NCBI GenBank assembly: GCA_951640165.1
Contig: OX621259.1
Location: 4,154,001 to 4,218,000, forward strand
Direction of reading: 5' to 3'
DNA length: 64,000 bases
DNA from: Pseudoips prasinana
Taxonomy: Eukaryota > Arthropoda > Insecta > Lepidoptera > Nolidae
This document shows, piece by piece, positions 52,163-62,185 of the stretch. Numbering within the stretch: the stretch's first letter is position 1; the number at the start of each line of letters is the position of its first letter. The position numbers and the translations under genes were made by a program. The notes beneath the pieces were generated by a model. The model made no database searches and had not been told where the DNA came from. It worked only from the letters and a program-made list of their open reading frames with translations.

Positions 52163-52535
52163 TAGTGTCTTGTTGGTCTAGCGGTAGCGTGTTCACCCGC
52201 AGAGAACGAGGTCCTGGGTTCAAATTCCGGGTCGGGCCAAAAGTGATTTTGGGACTTTTCTGTAAAAAGAAAAATTTCTCAGCATCAGCCCGAAGTCTGG
52301 GAGTTGGCGGTATTACACCCCCGTGCCTCGGAGAGCACGTAAAACCGTCGGTCCTGTACCTGACCTCTTTCCGGTCGTGTCGCTAGGCGTCCCATCGGAT
52401 CATGAGAGTGATGGAATAGAAAGTGCTCCTGTGTTTGCGCACACACTTGAGCACTATAATATGTCCCGCGCAGATGGCTAATCTCTGTTGATACTGGCCA
52501 CCGTGGCCGAAATTCGGCTAGGAGGACATTACGTT
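52163..52535 (+). mobile_element. SINE-2, full-length
   Basis: Head TTGGTCTAGCGGTAGCGTGT with B-box-like GGGTTCAAATTCCGGG; body GATTTTGGGACTTTTCTGTA, GTCTGGGAGTTGGCGGTATT, GTCCCATCGGATCATGAGAG; ends GGCTAGGAGGACATTA. Confidence 0.87.
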
Positions 52536-53134
52536 TAGATACTTGATAGTGTCAGCGAAAACCATAAAATGATAACTTATGAGCAAGAATTTCATTTTAA
52601 CTTCAGCAGTGAGTGATCTAGACTGCTATAACTCAAAAGTCGTTTATAACAGCCTCGTTTCATTAATCATACCTCTTTATACACCTGAAGTACTATCATT
52701 TTTTCTGGCAACTCGATCAGTCTAGCCGCAGTATTATTATTTATCACGCAGTAAGATAACTCACTCTTTCTTTTCAAAGACCCCACTTTAAATCAGTCAC
52801 CATAAAGCTACGCTCTTCTCACGAATTTTGACATTTGAAATATATATTTTAAGATAAATAAATTAGAATATACTTTTTTTTTTACGTACCAAATTATTGA
52901 CTTCCAATAATAAATGAATATATTTATTCGATGAAATAAGATGAATTGAACGATTACGACTACATCATGTGCTTTTTAGCTAATGTCTTGCAAGTTAATA
53001 AATAATAATATGGACAATTATTTTTCTATGAAGAGTGGTTTCATTTGTAACTCTCATTGGTTTTAACTAAAGCAGCTTAAAAAAAATGTCACACCGAGCC
53101 TGCGACTTATTATCTTAGGGCAATTTATATAAAA
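52536..53134. other. Unassigned AT-rich sequence
   Basis: No gene or repeat copy recognised. Confidence 0.35.
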
Positions 53135-53325
53135 CTAGCTATACCCCGCTGTTTTACCCGCATTAAACTTTATAAATTATAGGCTGTGTTAATCCAGGGT
53201 GTCAGCTAACTCCATACCAAATTTTATGAAATTTGCTCCAACCGTTTAGATGTGAAGAAGTAACAAACATACACACTCACACACTGAGACAGTCACAAAT
53301 TTTCGCCTTTATAATATCAGTAGGA
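53135..53325 (+). mobile_element. LINE 3' tail (second CTGTGCCCCGC subfamily)
   Basis: ACTAGCTATACCCCGCTGTT, AATCCAGGGTGTCAGCTAAC, AGATGTGAAGAAGTAACAAA, ending TTTCGCCTTTATAATATCAG. It lacks the piggyBac MITE seen in 18275-18540. Confidence 0.8.
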
Positions 53326-53934
53326 AGTAGGATTACATGTATAAGTGGTAAATATTTTAATTTTTTTTTGGAATTATAGTAAAAATCTCACTCGAAGAGT
53401 CCGTCTCTTAGTTATTCATAGACCATTGAAGACGTGAACGCATTACTAAGTGAAGATTTCTCGAGAATTGTGGGATGTATGTGCTTGAGGGAATAGCGTT
53501 TTCACCAAAATTTCAAAGCCGAAAATATGTGGCATTAAAATTATATAAATTAGTTTCAGAAAAGGCAAATGAAGTCTTTAAATCTTTATTTGAAGTGATA
53601 CCTACCTACTACGTTGGTAGGGAAATACAATACATACATATATGGTTGAAGGTACAGCCCATCTATCTAAAACAAAAGTAAATCTAACTGTTTTTACATA
53701 ACATACACTTTTAGTTGAGTAAGATTTATCTAAATGTTAAAGTGATAGCATTCGTAGTGGACTGAGGCTTCCTATAAGATTTCCTTTTTAGTACATACTT
53801 AGATGGAACGGAACACCGAAAATTGAGGTAAGGTCCGTGCCTACACATTTTTGTAGTTTGTTTTACGAATAGCTTTATACTGTTAAAGTGTTCTTTACTT
53901 AAAATTTTTAAAATAATATAAAGGTTATTTTCTC
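53326..53934. other. Unassigned AT-rich sequence
   Basis: The + frame 53475-53681 (68 codons) shows no recognised motif or splice signals. No repeat copy seen. Confidence 0.3.
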
Positions 53935-53985
53935 AGAGGGGTAGGCATCTGGGAAACAGGCGTGAGTCTATGTATGTATTTTCTG
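53935..53985 (+). mobile_element. Micro-insertion of RTE-b tail with 5' inversion
   Basis: AGAGGGGTAGGCA is the exact inverse of TGCCTACCCCTCT in RTE-b (4429-4441), and is followed in normal orientation by TCTGGGAAACAGGCGTGAGT and CTATGTATGTATTTT. Confidence 0.65.
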
Positions 53986-54453
53986 CCCGCTTGAGTATGT
54001 TTCGCCGGACCGTCTCAACTGGGTCGTGTTGAAACCGGTAGTAGATGAACCCACTGAGTTTGTTTCGCTGGGTCTTCTCAGTTGGGGCGCATTGGATCCG
54101 GTGGTAGCATTAAAGCGCGACCGTCGTTATTAACACAAGGTCCGTCATAATAATAATACCTTTAATATAGACAGAACCATTGACAATATGTAGTAAAAAT
54201 ATTAGACTTAAACTAGATAATTAAACATAATCTCTTGACAATAACTTGATACGAGCTAGCTAAATATCATTTCTGTAATAAAATAAATTTTATAAATGTT
54301 TTCATACAAGATGTACCTAAATATCTATGTTACTAGAAATAATATCTAATGTATACAACTATATTACTACAAACATGTTCTGACTATTTACAAGCGCTTT
54401 TTTAAAGTCTACGTGAATAAAAACCTTTTTTATTTATTTATTTTATTTATTTA
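53986..54453 (+). mobile_element. LINE-E 3' end (longest + copy)
   Basis: From CCCGCTTGAGTATGTTTCGC through GTTGAAACCGGTAGTAGATG, TGACAATATGTAGTAAAAAT and TCTACGTGAATAAAAACCTT to a (TTTA)n tail. It sits inside the first unit of the 71-bp duplication at 53948-54561. TCTG occurs on both sides. Confidence 0.8.
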
Positions 54454-54563
54454 TCTGGATGATGTCAGTTTTTCTAAGATTGTGTTGGCTTCTGGGAAAC
54501 AGGCGTGAGTCTATGTATGTATTTTCTGGATGATGTCAGTTTTTCTAAGATTGTGTTGGCTTC
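54454..54563. repeat. Second unit of a 71-bp tandem duplication around an RTE-b tail
   Basis: The 39-bp stretch 54454-54492 is repeated exactly at 54525-54563, with TGGGAAACAGGCGTGAGTCT plus (TATG)n between. The same RTE-b tail precedes LINE-E at 53948-53985, so the locus is best read as two 71-bp units with LINE-E in the first. Confidence 0.75.
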
Positions 54564-54806
54564 AGTGCCTTGAGTTATGATATTAAAACCTCTTAAAGAT
54601 CATTTATTTAAACTTCTTTCAGTGGATTTAATTATGTTATATGCACTTGGGGTATTTTTATGCGCATTTGGCCAACGAAACTTTGCTTTAAAAGAGTTTT
54701 ATTTTTCTAAAAAAAATCCCATTACCGTTTCAAAAACAGAATTTGTATAGTTGACATAACACATTGAAAATGTAGAATGTCTTTATTAGAACACGTGTGA
54801 TCACTA

Positions 54807-55300
54807 AATAAATAAATATCTTGGGACAACTAACACACCGCCAACTGATTCCAAACTAGGCAAAGCTTGTACAACTACTTATTGTATGGGTATTGGTTAC
54901 CCTAGTGTCAGAGTTGTTCAAGCCGCCCAATAGGCCTCTGACATGACTGACTCTGGCCGGCAACGCACTTGCAGCTCCTCTAGTGTTGCGAGTGTCCATG
55001 GGTGGCGGTGATCGCTTACCATCAGGTGACCCACTTGCTCATATGCCATCCTATTTTATAAAAAAAAGGAAAAAGATGCCTTACCAACTGTTGTCTAATG
55101 ACTACAACCGTGACAGACAACTTAACGTGCCCTCCCAAGCACGGAGATGCTCAGAAATTAAACCACTTTGATGGTCACCTATCTATGGGCTGACCGCGAG
55201 CCTAGGCTGAGAGCATCTAGATATGAGCTATGAAGCCTGTACTGTGGCAACCAGACAACTGATAAATATATTTGTATATTTCTATATACCTACCTTACTC
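54807..55300. mobile_element. Cluster of SINE and dispersed-repeat pieces
   Basis: 54807-54880 is a reversed SINE-1 tail (AAATATCTTGGGACAACTAA, TTCCAAACTAGGCAAAGCTT). 54956-55075 is the GGTGACCCACTTGCTC repeat (+). 54903-54950 and 55080-55230 match 33225-33330 and 31261-31470. 55235-55300 is a reversed SINE-1 scrap. Confidence 0.6.
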
Positions 55301-56430
55301 AAATAACCTTTAAACTCCCTCTTTATAGAAAGTACTTACTATTGTTTACTTAATGAAGTGCTCATAAACAGTTGCTATCATCTGTCCATGTTAAGCACCA
55401 AAGCCCGTGGTCCGTCTAAGAATGGTTTACCGTGATATATATTGGGTCATTTATTTCTTAACAAATTACATTTTGTTGAAAATTATATATATACAGTAAC
55501 ACTAACATTACATATTTTAATATAAATTGAGCAACATAGTTGTCGTTTGTCATTTATGAACTAATCAGTACTATAATAAGCCCTTCAGTAAGAAAAGCTG
55601 TTTTTTAATAGGCTAACTTAATTGATTTTTTATAGCTTGTTATAGTAAAAAAGGTGTATAGTTACTGTAAAAAGCTACCAATAGTATTTCGTGCCATTTA
55701 AGCAAACTAAATTTTAAATTATTAATTTTAAATTGAATTTAAATTTTATTTTAAATTTAAATATGAGTTCTTATTAGCATGTATTATGTATTGTAGATTT
55801 GCTGGAAGAAAACTCATGAGTTAAGCTCGCCTTTGTACATCAACTTACAAATACACATGTATAAAATGTATATTTTTTGTGTGCAATAAAGATACTCTGG
55901 AACTATGTCTAACTACATTAAATCAGTTATATAGTAGCAGTATACGAGTACTCTCTCGCAGCTGGGTATGTTAGTCTGTCGGTCTCGGTTGTAAGCTATA
56001 TCAGATGCCTACTAAACAGCTTAAACAAGTCTGACAACTACGGCTTGAAATTCAAAATCAGAATTAAATCACTTCAAACGTTCTTAGACTAATAAATCTT
56101 ATATTCATTTTGGTTACATCTCTCAAACAGAATATCTGACCAAATTGATATTAATACGTAAAAGTAGTTAATATTAATATCATTCCATTGAATAGATCTC
56201 ATATTATAGCAATACTGAGAAATTATTTCGTAATTTGGTAGCCAAGTTCTTCATTATCAGTAATTAATTAATGTTATACGCTCTGCCTTAATGAGCAGCC
56301 TTCGAATTAGAAACAGATAATAGTTCGAGTCGTCGTACTTGAATATAGGTTGTACAGACAGTAACGTAATTTCGTATTTATGAAACCTCCTCCAAACCTT
56401 AATCAAACGAGTAGCCTCCATTCGCTTAGG
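55301..56430. other. Long AT-rich stretch without recognised gene
   Basis: No ORF of note. A LINE-like end, GTGTGCAATAAAGATACTCT, is at 55877-55900 and resembles the AATAAAGAGT ends of the LINE at 506-897. A TTTAAATT-rich block lies at 55710-55765. Confidence 0.35.
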
Positions 56431-56439
56431 TATTAACGT

Positions 56440-57629
56440 CATCATCATCATCATCATATCAGCTGAAAGACGTCCACTGCTGGACAAAGGCCTCCCCCAA
56501 AGATCTCCACAATTGCCGGTCTTGCGCTATCCGCATCCAGCGATTTCCAGCGACCCGCACAAGATCATCGGTCCATCTTGTAGGGGGCCTGCCCACGCTG
56601 CGTCTTCCGGTTCGTGGTCGCCACTCGAGAACCTTTCTGCCCCAGCGACCGTCGGCTCTACGAGCTATGTGCCCTGCCCACTGCCACTTCAGCTTGGCAA
56701 TTCTTACGGCTATGTCGGTTACTTTGGTTCGCCTGCGGATCTCATTATTTCTGATTGGATCTCGCAGGGAAACTCCAAGCATAGCCCTTTCCATTGCTCT
56801 TTGGGTGACCTTGAGCCGCCTGATAAGGCCCATAGTGAGCGACCACGTCTCCGTTCCGTAAGTCATCACTGGCAACACACACTGGTCGAAAACTTTCGAC
56901 TTGAGACACTGCGGTATTTGGGACGAGAAGATATTACGTAGCTTCCCGAACGCTGCCCAGCCGAGTTGGATTCTACGATTGACCTCCTTTTCGAAGTTGG
57001 ACCTACCTAGTTGGATGGTCTGTCCTAGGTGAATATGGTTCTCTACAACTTCGAGTGCAGAGTCTCCAACTTTCAATTGAGTGGGTGCAACATGGATGTT
57101 CGACATGATTTTAGTCTTATCCATGTTCATTTTCAGACCCACTTGTTAAGAGACTCTGCTGAGGCCATCGAGCATTGTACCGAGGTCGTCAAGGGTCTCA
57201 GCCATGACAACTATATCGTCGGCAAATCGAAGGTGGGTGATGTACTCGCCATTGATATTGATGCCAAAGCCTTTCCAGTCCAGAAGCTTGAAGACATCTT
57301 CCAATGCAGCGGTGAACAGTTTCGGAGATATAACATCTCCCTGTCTCACACCTCGCTGCAAGTGGATAGGTTTCGAGTTCTGGTCCTGGAGTCGCACTGA
57401 CATAATGGCGTTTTCGTACAAACACTTTAACACCTCGATATACCGGTAGTCGATTTGGCACCTTTGGAGAGACCTCAGTACGGCCCAAGTTTCGATCGAA
57501 TCAAAGGCTTTCTCATAGTCCACAAACGCTAAGCATAATGGCTGGCTATACTCTTCGGTCTTCTGTATAACCTGCCGCAGCGTATGTATGTGGTCTATGG
57601 TACTAAAGCCTTTACGGAAACCGGCTTTG
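56440..57629 (-). mobile_element. RTE-a, 5'-truncated copy with target duplication
   Basis: TATTAACGT flanks it (56431-56439 and 57630-57638). The (GAT)n tail is at the left end (56440-56458). It covers RT from QAGFRKG to the ORF end. Confidence 0.9.
56456..57628 (-). pseudogene. RTE-a ORF2 C-terminal half, one nonsense codon
   Basis: In a single frame: AGFRKGFSTIDHIHTL, MDYEKAFDSIETWAVL, RQGDVISPKLFTAALEDV, active site FADDIVVMAETL, then TAA (57146-57148) where the full copy has CAT in SHQVGL. The frame continues with NMDKTKIMSNIHVAP, VLPVMTYGTETWSLTMGL and the complete C-terminus GRPPTRWTDDLVRVAGNRWM and WRSLGEAFVQQW. It keeps the tail that the copy at 38080-40931 has lost. Confidence 0.88.
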
Positions 57630-57894
57630 TATTAACGTAGAGCAAAGCAATTTCTCAAAACATCACTACAAATCGACTTTATCATGAATCTCATTGTCAA
57701 TAACCGCCCTGAGTCTAGGTTTGAACCCGATAGGTTTTCTCCGTTAGTGCAAGTGACAAAATTTTTCGTTTTATTATATGTGCTTTAGTCTTTGCTCGCT
57801 TCTTTGTCCGGTGAAGCCATGAAGGCCTCCTGAGCTATGTAAATGTAGGCATCATGACACACACATACACGCACACACACATACATAATGTTGT

Positions 57895-58155
57895 CATTTA
57901 GAGGGGTTTGCTGTAGTCACCGAGATTGGCATGCGAGTTGGTGACCGCAGTTAGATGGTGACTAGTAAACAGGAGGCGCTGCTGCCCGACAACCTGGTGT
58001 ATTTGTTCATCACCTTTTACGACACTCACGAGGAAACCACACGGCAATTAACAAGTCCTATATAGGTAATTTAACATGGTGCAGATAGTGTAGATATTCT
58101 TTCAAGATTTCATCATCATCACCATATTAGCCGAAAGCCGTCCACAAGGGGTCCC
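57895..58155. repeat. Dispersed repeat shared with 20815-20960, then an RTE tail scrap
   Basis: 57905-58043 repeats TTGCTGTAGTCACCGAGATT, GCGAGTTGGTGACCGCAGTT and ACGAGGAAACCACACGGCAA. 58105-58155 (-) has CATCATCATCACCATATTAG and CCGAAAGCCGTCCACAAGG, a reversed RTE 3' end. Confidence 0.55.
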
Positions 58156-58544
58156 TTGACCGGCAATTTTTATAATTCTAATTTTCTTTCAATTAATCTT
58201 CACATAATACTTGACTGTAATTACAGTATGGTAAAGTAAATTTCATGCACATCAATTTAGTACGAGTAGCTATCCACTGATCAATAAACTGCAAATTTTC
58301 TACGATCTCGACAGTTTTTCAGTCCTAGTGGAGGAACACAGAGTGGGCTGTGGGGACAAATGTATCAATAATGGTGAGACTGGATGTCATAATTTCCATT
58401 TTATAAAATGCGAGCATTTAGGTATTTTGTACGCGATGATTTTTTTTATGCTGGATGGATTTACGCGTGTCTACGATCTCACCTAATGGTAAGTGAAAAT
58501 CTGGTATATGGTACTGTAAGCACACTCGCAGCTGCAAGAGGTAT

Positions 58545-58836
58545 TTCTATACGGGATCTAGGGAGATCTTCTCAATGATAACACATGTATTCACAAACAA
58601 TCACTGATTTTATTTAAAATAATTATATTAGATTCACAATGTTTACTTTAGCACACCATTTTTATAACTATTGACAAACATCAATCAAACGTAACACCAT
58701 GCTTTTTTATTTGATTCGAATTCTATTCTCATTTTAAAAGCTATGTTTAGTTATTTTAATAAAATGACCAGAGCTACTAGCTATCTTGATAAAAGAGGTT
58801 TTATTCTATAGGAGGGCAGGTAATATCATTACATCA
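58545..58836 (-). repeat. 3' LTR of the Gypsy element (approximate inner end)
   Basis: Starts TGATGTAATGATATTACC directly after the purine tract on the minus strand, and includes AATAAAACCTC, TTATAAAAATGGTG and AAATAAAATCAGTGATTG. The outer end is judged from where the GGTAAGTG-type dispersed repeat text begins (about 58545). The 5' LTR lies beyond the window, so the boundaries cannot be confirmed. Confidence 0.5.
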
Positions 58837-58849
58837 CCCCCTCCCCAAA
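58837..58849 (-). other. Polypurine tract
   Basis: Minus strand TTTGGGGAGGGGG immediately before the LTR start; a plus-strand primer site is expected there. Confidence 0.65.
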
Positions 58850-60826
58850 AAAAAATTTTGGAAGTCTTGAAACACTTCCAAAATTCTGTTACCTTCCTAC
58901 ATTATAACTGTCTACCTATGTTGGGAGTTATCAAATACATAGGTGCAATAAAAAAGAGTAGAATTGAACCCAGGACCCACTGAAAGTCTAGCAAATGGGA
59001 GTATGAGTCCGACTTGCTCAAAGTATAAAAAAAACCAACCAAAAATTATACTTTCAAGGCCCTAATTCTACTTTCCTAACACTAGCTAAACACTACCTAA
59101 TTATAGCTATCCTAGCTAAAATAAAATATTAGTCAACCTTCACACACAAAAGCTTCAATGATCATACTTGGTCCTATCACCAAGTAAAAGTACAGAAATA
59201 AAAAAAAATGAAAATAATTACAACTTTTAACCATTTAAATAAATCATAAATTAATGATCTGAAAATAATTATTTTAAAAGGGCAAACTTAATTATAACAA
59301 CTGGTTAAAAGTTTAATCCAAATTAAATTATTACAACAGTTTACCGTTCAACTAAATTATTAATGATAATCTGAAATAATTAATTAGAACAAGTGGTTAA
59401 AAATTAATTGAAGCATCTATAAAAGTTGGCTAATGGCTATCCTATTATAAAACCTAACTGCTAAACTATCCAAAATAATTGATAACAAAAAGATATTAAT
59501 CTTATCAATCAAGGATGTGGTTCCAGAGAGTCAGGACCATGATGGAAGATCATATACCAACCAAGATTAATGAAAAATAAATATCTCATTTATACCAATT
59601 AACCTACCCTATCATCTATTTGTCCCCAGACATGAAAATAAAAGTGTTAGGTAGAACAGAATACCCATCAACATCATGGAGTCCATGAGGTTCTCCCACA
59701 TCTATCGGCTACTATGTGCTAGATGTGTGATGCCAATGAATAATTAAATTCTATCACCCACTCTTAACTATTGACGGAAATATCCCCTTAATCTACGCTT
59801 CACCCATTTCCTAACTCCCTATCTCTACCTGGATATTTACTTCTTGTAAATCCCGTTATTCATTTTCCGATCTTCCATCATGTCCATTGTGGTTGTACTG
59901 GAACACCGCCCCTGGTCATCGTTGCTCTCGTACGTTTCACATGAAAACAAAACTTATGCGCGAAAGTATATTCATATATTTGACAAATAAAATAAAATTG
60001 TAATTATAAACATTCTCATCAGTAACATAAGTAAACGGCTTATCTATTCTACCACTGCCATAACAACAGCAATAAAACTCACAGTCTTATCGCAGCGCCA
60101 TCTATCGGGTCTATTAACAAATCTAAGTCATCGAAAGACATTTGATTGGATGCAAAAAAAATTATCCAAATAAACATAAAATTAAATTATTGTTACTAAA
60201 AAGAAAAAAAAATAGATAGGGCTTGGTAGTAGAATGGTGAATTTAAAGTTTTATTTAATTTTCAAATTTTTTTTTTTTTTTTTTATTAAAGGCTAATATT
60301 TAGTAGTGGTTCACCCTTAAACTTAAGGTAAAAAAAAAATATTCGCCAAATATTCATACAAAATTTTTATGCGAATCGGGCCAGCCGTTTCGGAGATGTT
60401 TGGTCGCAAACACCGTGACATGATAATTCCACATTTTTGATGTAATCTATAAATATCGTGTGTTTTCTGGCATAAACAACATAATAACAAGACTTGGTTA
60501 GTCTAGGAGGCTTTCATTGCTTCTCCAGACAATGAACATCCTGTGTATGTGCCCCAAAAACGACTCTTTTCAGGGTAACACCTGATAATCATGTAGCAGC
60601 GCCACTTATACATCATCACCACCAATAAAATAAGTCATAAGTGTGATGACTATAGTCAATCATAACCAGTATTAAAATTATGAAAATATTTGGGCTACGC
60701 CCATGTCCAGCAGCGGACAACATTAATATTATAATTTTATGCTAATCGTACAATGTTAAATAACAATAACGGAACAAATAAAATAACTCTCATTAGACAT
60801 AGGAGCCCAGCATATCAAGTATTTAA
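58850..60826 (-). other. Noncoding region between integrase and polypurine tract
   Basis: About 2 kb without a sustained ORF, so no envelope gene. It contains AT-rich degenerate repeats (AACAAGTGGTTAAAAATTAA and the like at 59280-59410), an inverted repeat pair at 59517-59555 and 59870-59915 around GACCATGATGGAAGATC, and a T-run at 60268-60284. Some of it may be nested inserts. Confidence 0.45.
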
Positions 60827-61657
60827 TCAAATCTCCCTTGTCTGGAATGATTTCATCCGATTGATATGTACTGTGTCGGATCTATTCCGTCCAGGCTTTC
60901 GCACCACATAAGTGACATCACTTACACGTCTAACCACCACCCATGGCCCTACAAATAACCGTTGTAATTTGAAGTTCTTACCAGAAATTCGTCTCGGAGT
61001 GTACAAGAGCACCAGATCTCCCGGCTGGAACTCTCGCCTTGACGCTCGCCTGTCGTGGCTGGACTTCTGTTTCTGCTGCGCCTGGGTTATGTTGTTTACT
61101 GCTTGTGTGGCTAGGTTTTCCAAAGCAATTCTTTTCTCATCCACAGACATATAATTATGTACGTTATTTGTTGACAGATCCATATCTAACACTGTGCGTG
61201 GTTCTCTACAATACATGAGTAGATGTGGAACAATTCCGGTGGAAGCCTGTCTAATGGAATTGTATGCATACGTTACCAAAGGTACAAAGTGACACCAATT
61301 TCTCTGGTCAGCAGTAACAAATTTAGATAACATAGATAATAAAGTTCTATTAAACCTTTCGACTAATCCATTAGTCATTGGGTGAAACGCACTTGTTAGA
61401 ACTGCTTTAGCTCCAAACAATCTGATGACTTCTTGTACTATATGGGCTGTGAACACCGTCCCTCGGTCGGAAATTATCTCTCTAACGCCTCCAAATCTGC
61501 AAAAAATCTCTTCAGTCAAAAATTCCATGATAACATTCGATGTCGCTCTAGGAACTGCTTTACACACCGCATACCTAGAAACATATTCTAAGGCCACTAT
61601 AATAAATTTGTTACCTCTATCTGAGACACGAAAAGGACCCAAGACATCTATCCCCAC
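60827..61657 (-). CDS. Gypsy integrase catalytic core and C-terminal domain
   Basis: DDE core: the first aspartate in GIDVLGPFRVSD, the second in IISDRGTVF, the glutamate in NGLVERFNRTLL, with exactly 35 residues between the second and third. The C-terminal part has GDLVLLYTPRR and FVGPWVVV, the GPY/F module of Ty3/Gypsy integrases. The stop is at 60827-60829. The listed start follows an in-frame TAA; the real protein began far upstream. Confidence 0.88.
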   Translation of the reverse strand: MGIDVLGPFRVSDRGNKFIIVALEYVSRYAVCKAVPRATSNVIMEFLTEEIFCRFGGVREIISDRGTVFTAHIVQEVIRLFGAKAVLTSAFHPMTNGLVERFNRTLLSMLSKFVTADQRNWCHFVPLVTYAYNSIRQASTGIVPHLLMYCREPRTVLDMDLSTNNVHNYMSVDEKRIALENLATQAVNNITQAQQKQKSSHDRRASRREFQPGDLVLLYTPRRISGKNFKLQRLFVGPWVVVRRVSDVTYVVRKPGRNRSDTVHINRMKSFQTREI

Positions 61658-61660
61658 CTT

Positions 61661-62185
61661 TTACATCATACTGGTAACGGAGATAGGCATCAACTCAGCA
61701 ATTTTCTGCGTTCCTTTTCTCTCCTGACAAGGAATGCATGTGCGAATATATTTTTCAATTTCTTTATCCGCTCCATACATAAAATAACGGACCCTGAACT
61801 TACCTAAAGTTTTAGCCAGCCCCAAATGGCCCCCTAGCCATGGGTCGTCGTGTATCTCCTTCATAACATCCTGGAACAGAGATTTTGGAAGGACAACCAC
61901 CTCACGTACCGAGCTATTTCTATATACCCGTTTATATAAAAGACCATTATTGATATAGAAGCCTCTATATTCTCGACCCGACTGTAAAATATTCATAATT
62001 CTAATACATACATTATCTTGCCGCTGTCCCTCCTGAAATGACACAAATTCTATTTTAAATACCTCTAAACCGTCGTCCATAGGTTTCTCCTCATCGACAT
62101 TAGAGTCCTGTCTTATTGATAATGGATTTCTACTCAAAAAATCTGCCAAAATATTATCCTTACCTCTGCAAAAAAACAATTTCAA
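61661..62185 (-). pseudogene. Gypsy RNase H end and integrase zinc-binding domain
   Basis: CRGKDNILADFLSRNPL links RNase H to integrase. The HHCC motif follows: the WLGGHLGLAKTLGKF histidines and CIPCQERKG cysteines. Enters by a frameshift at a run of seven T (near 62170) and ends at an in-frame TAA (61661-61663) just before the core. Confidence 0.85.

Noticed and set aside
52163..52240. tRNA gene with TGGTCTAGCGGTA and GGGTTCAAATTCCGG
   Set aside because: No acceptor-stem pairing; the sequence continues into the SINE-2 body present in several copies.
53475..53681. 68-codon ORF as a host exon
   Set aside because: No flanking splice consensus and AT-biased codons.
58953..59020. tRNA-like sequence on the minus strand (CCTGGGTTCAATTC)
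   Set aside because: B-box-like only; no A box or stems could be drawn. It lies in the Gypsy noncoding tail.
58850..60826. Envelope gene between Gypsy integrase and LTR
   Set aside because: No sustained ORF on the minus strand and no signal peptide or transmembrane segment seen.
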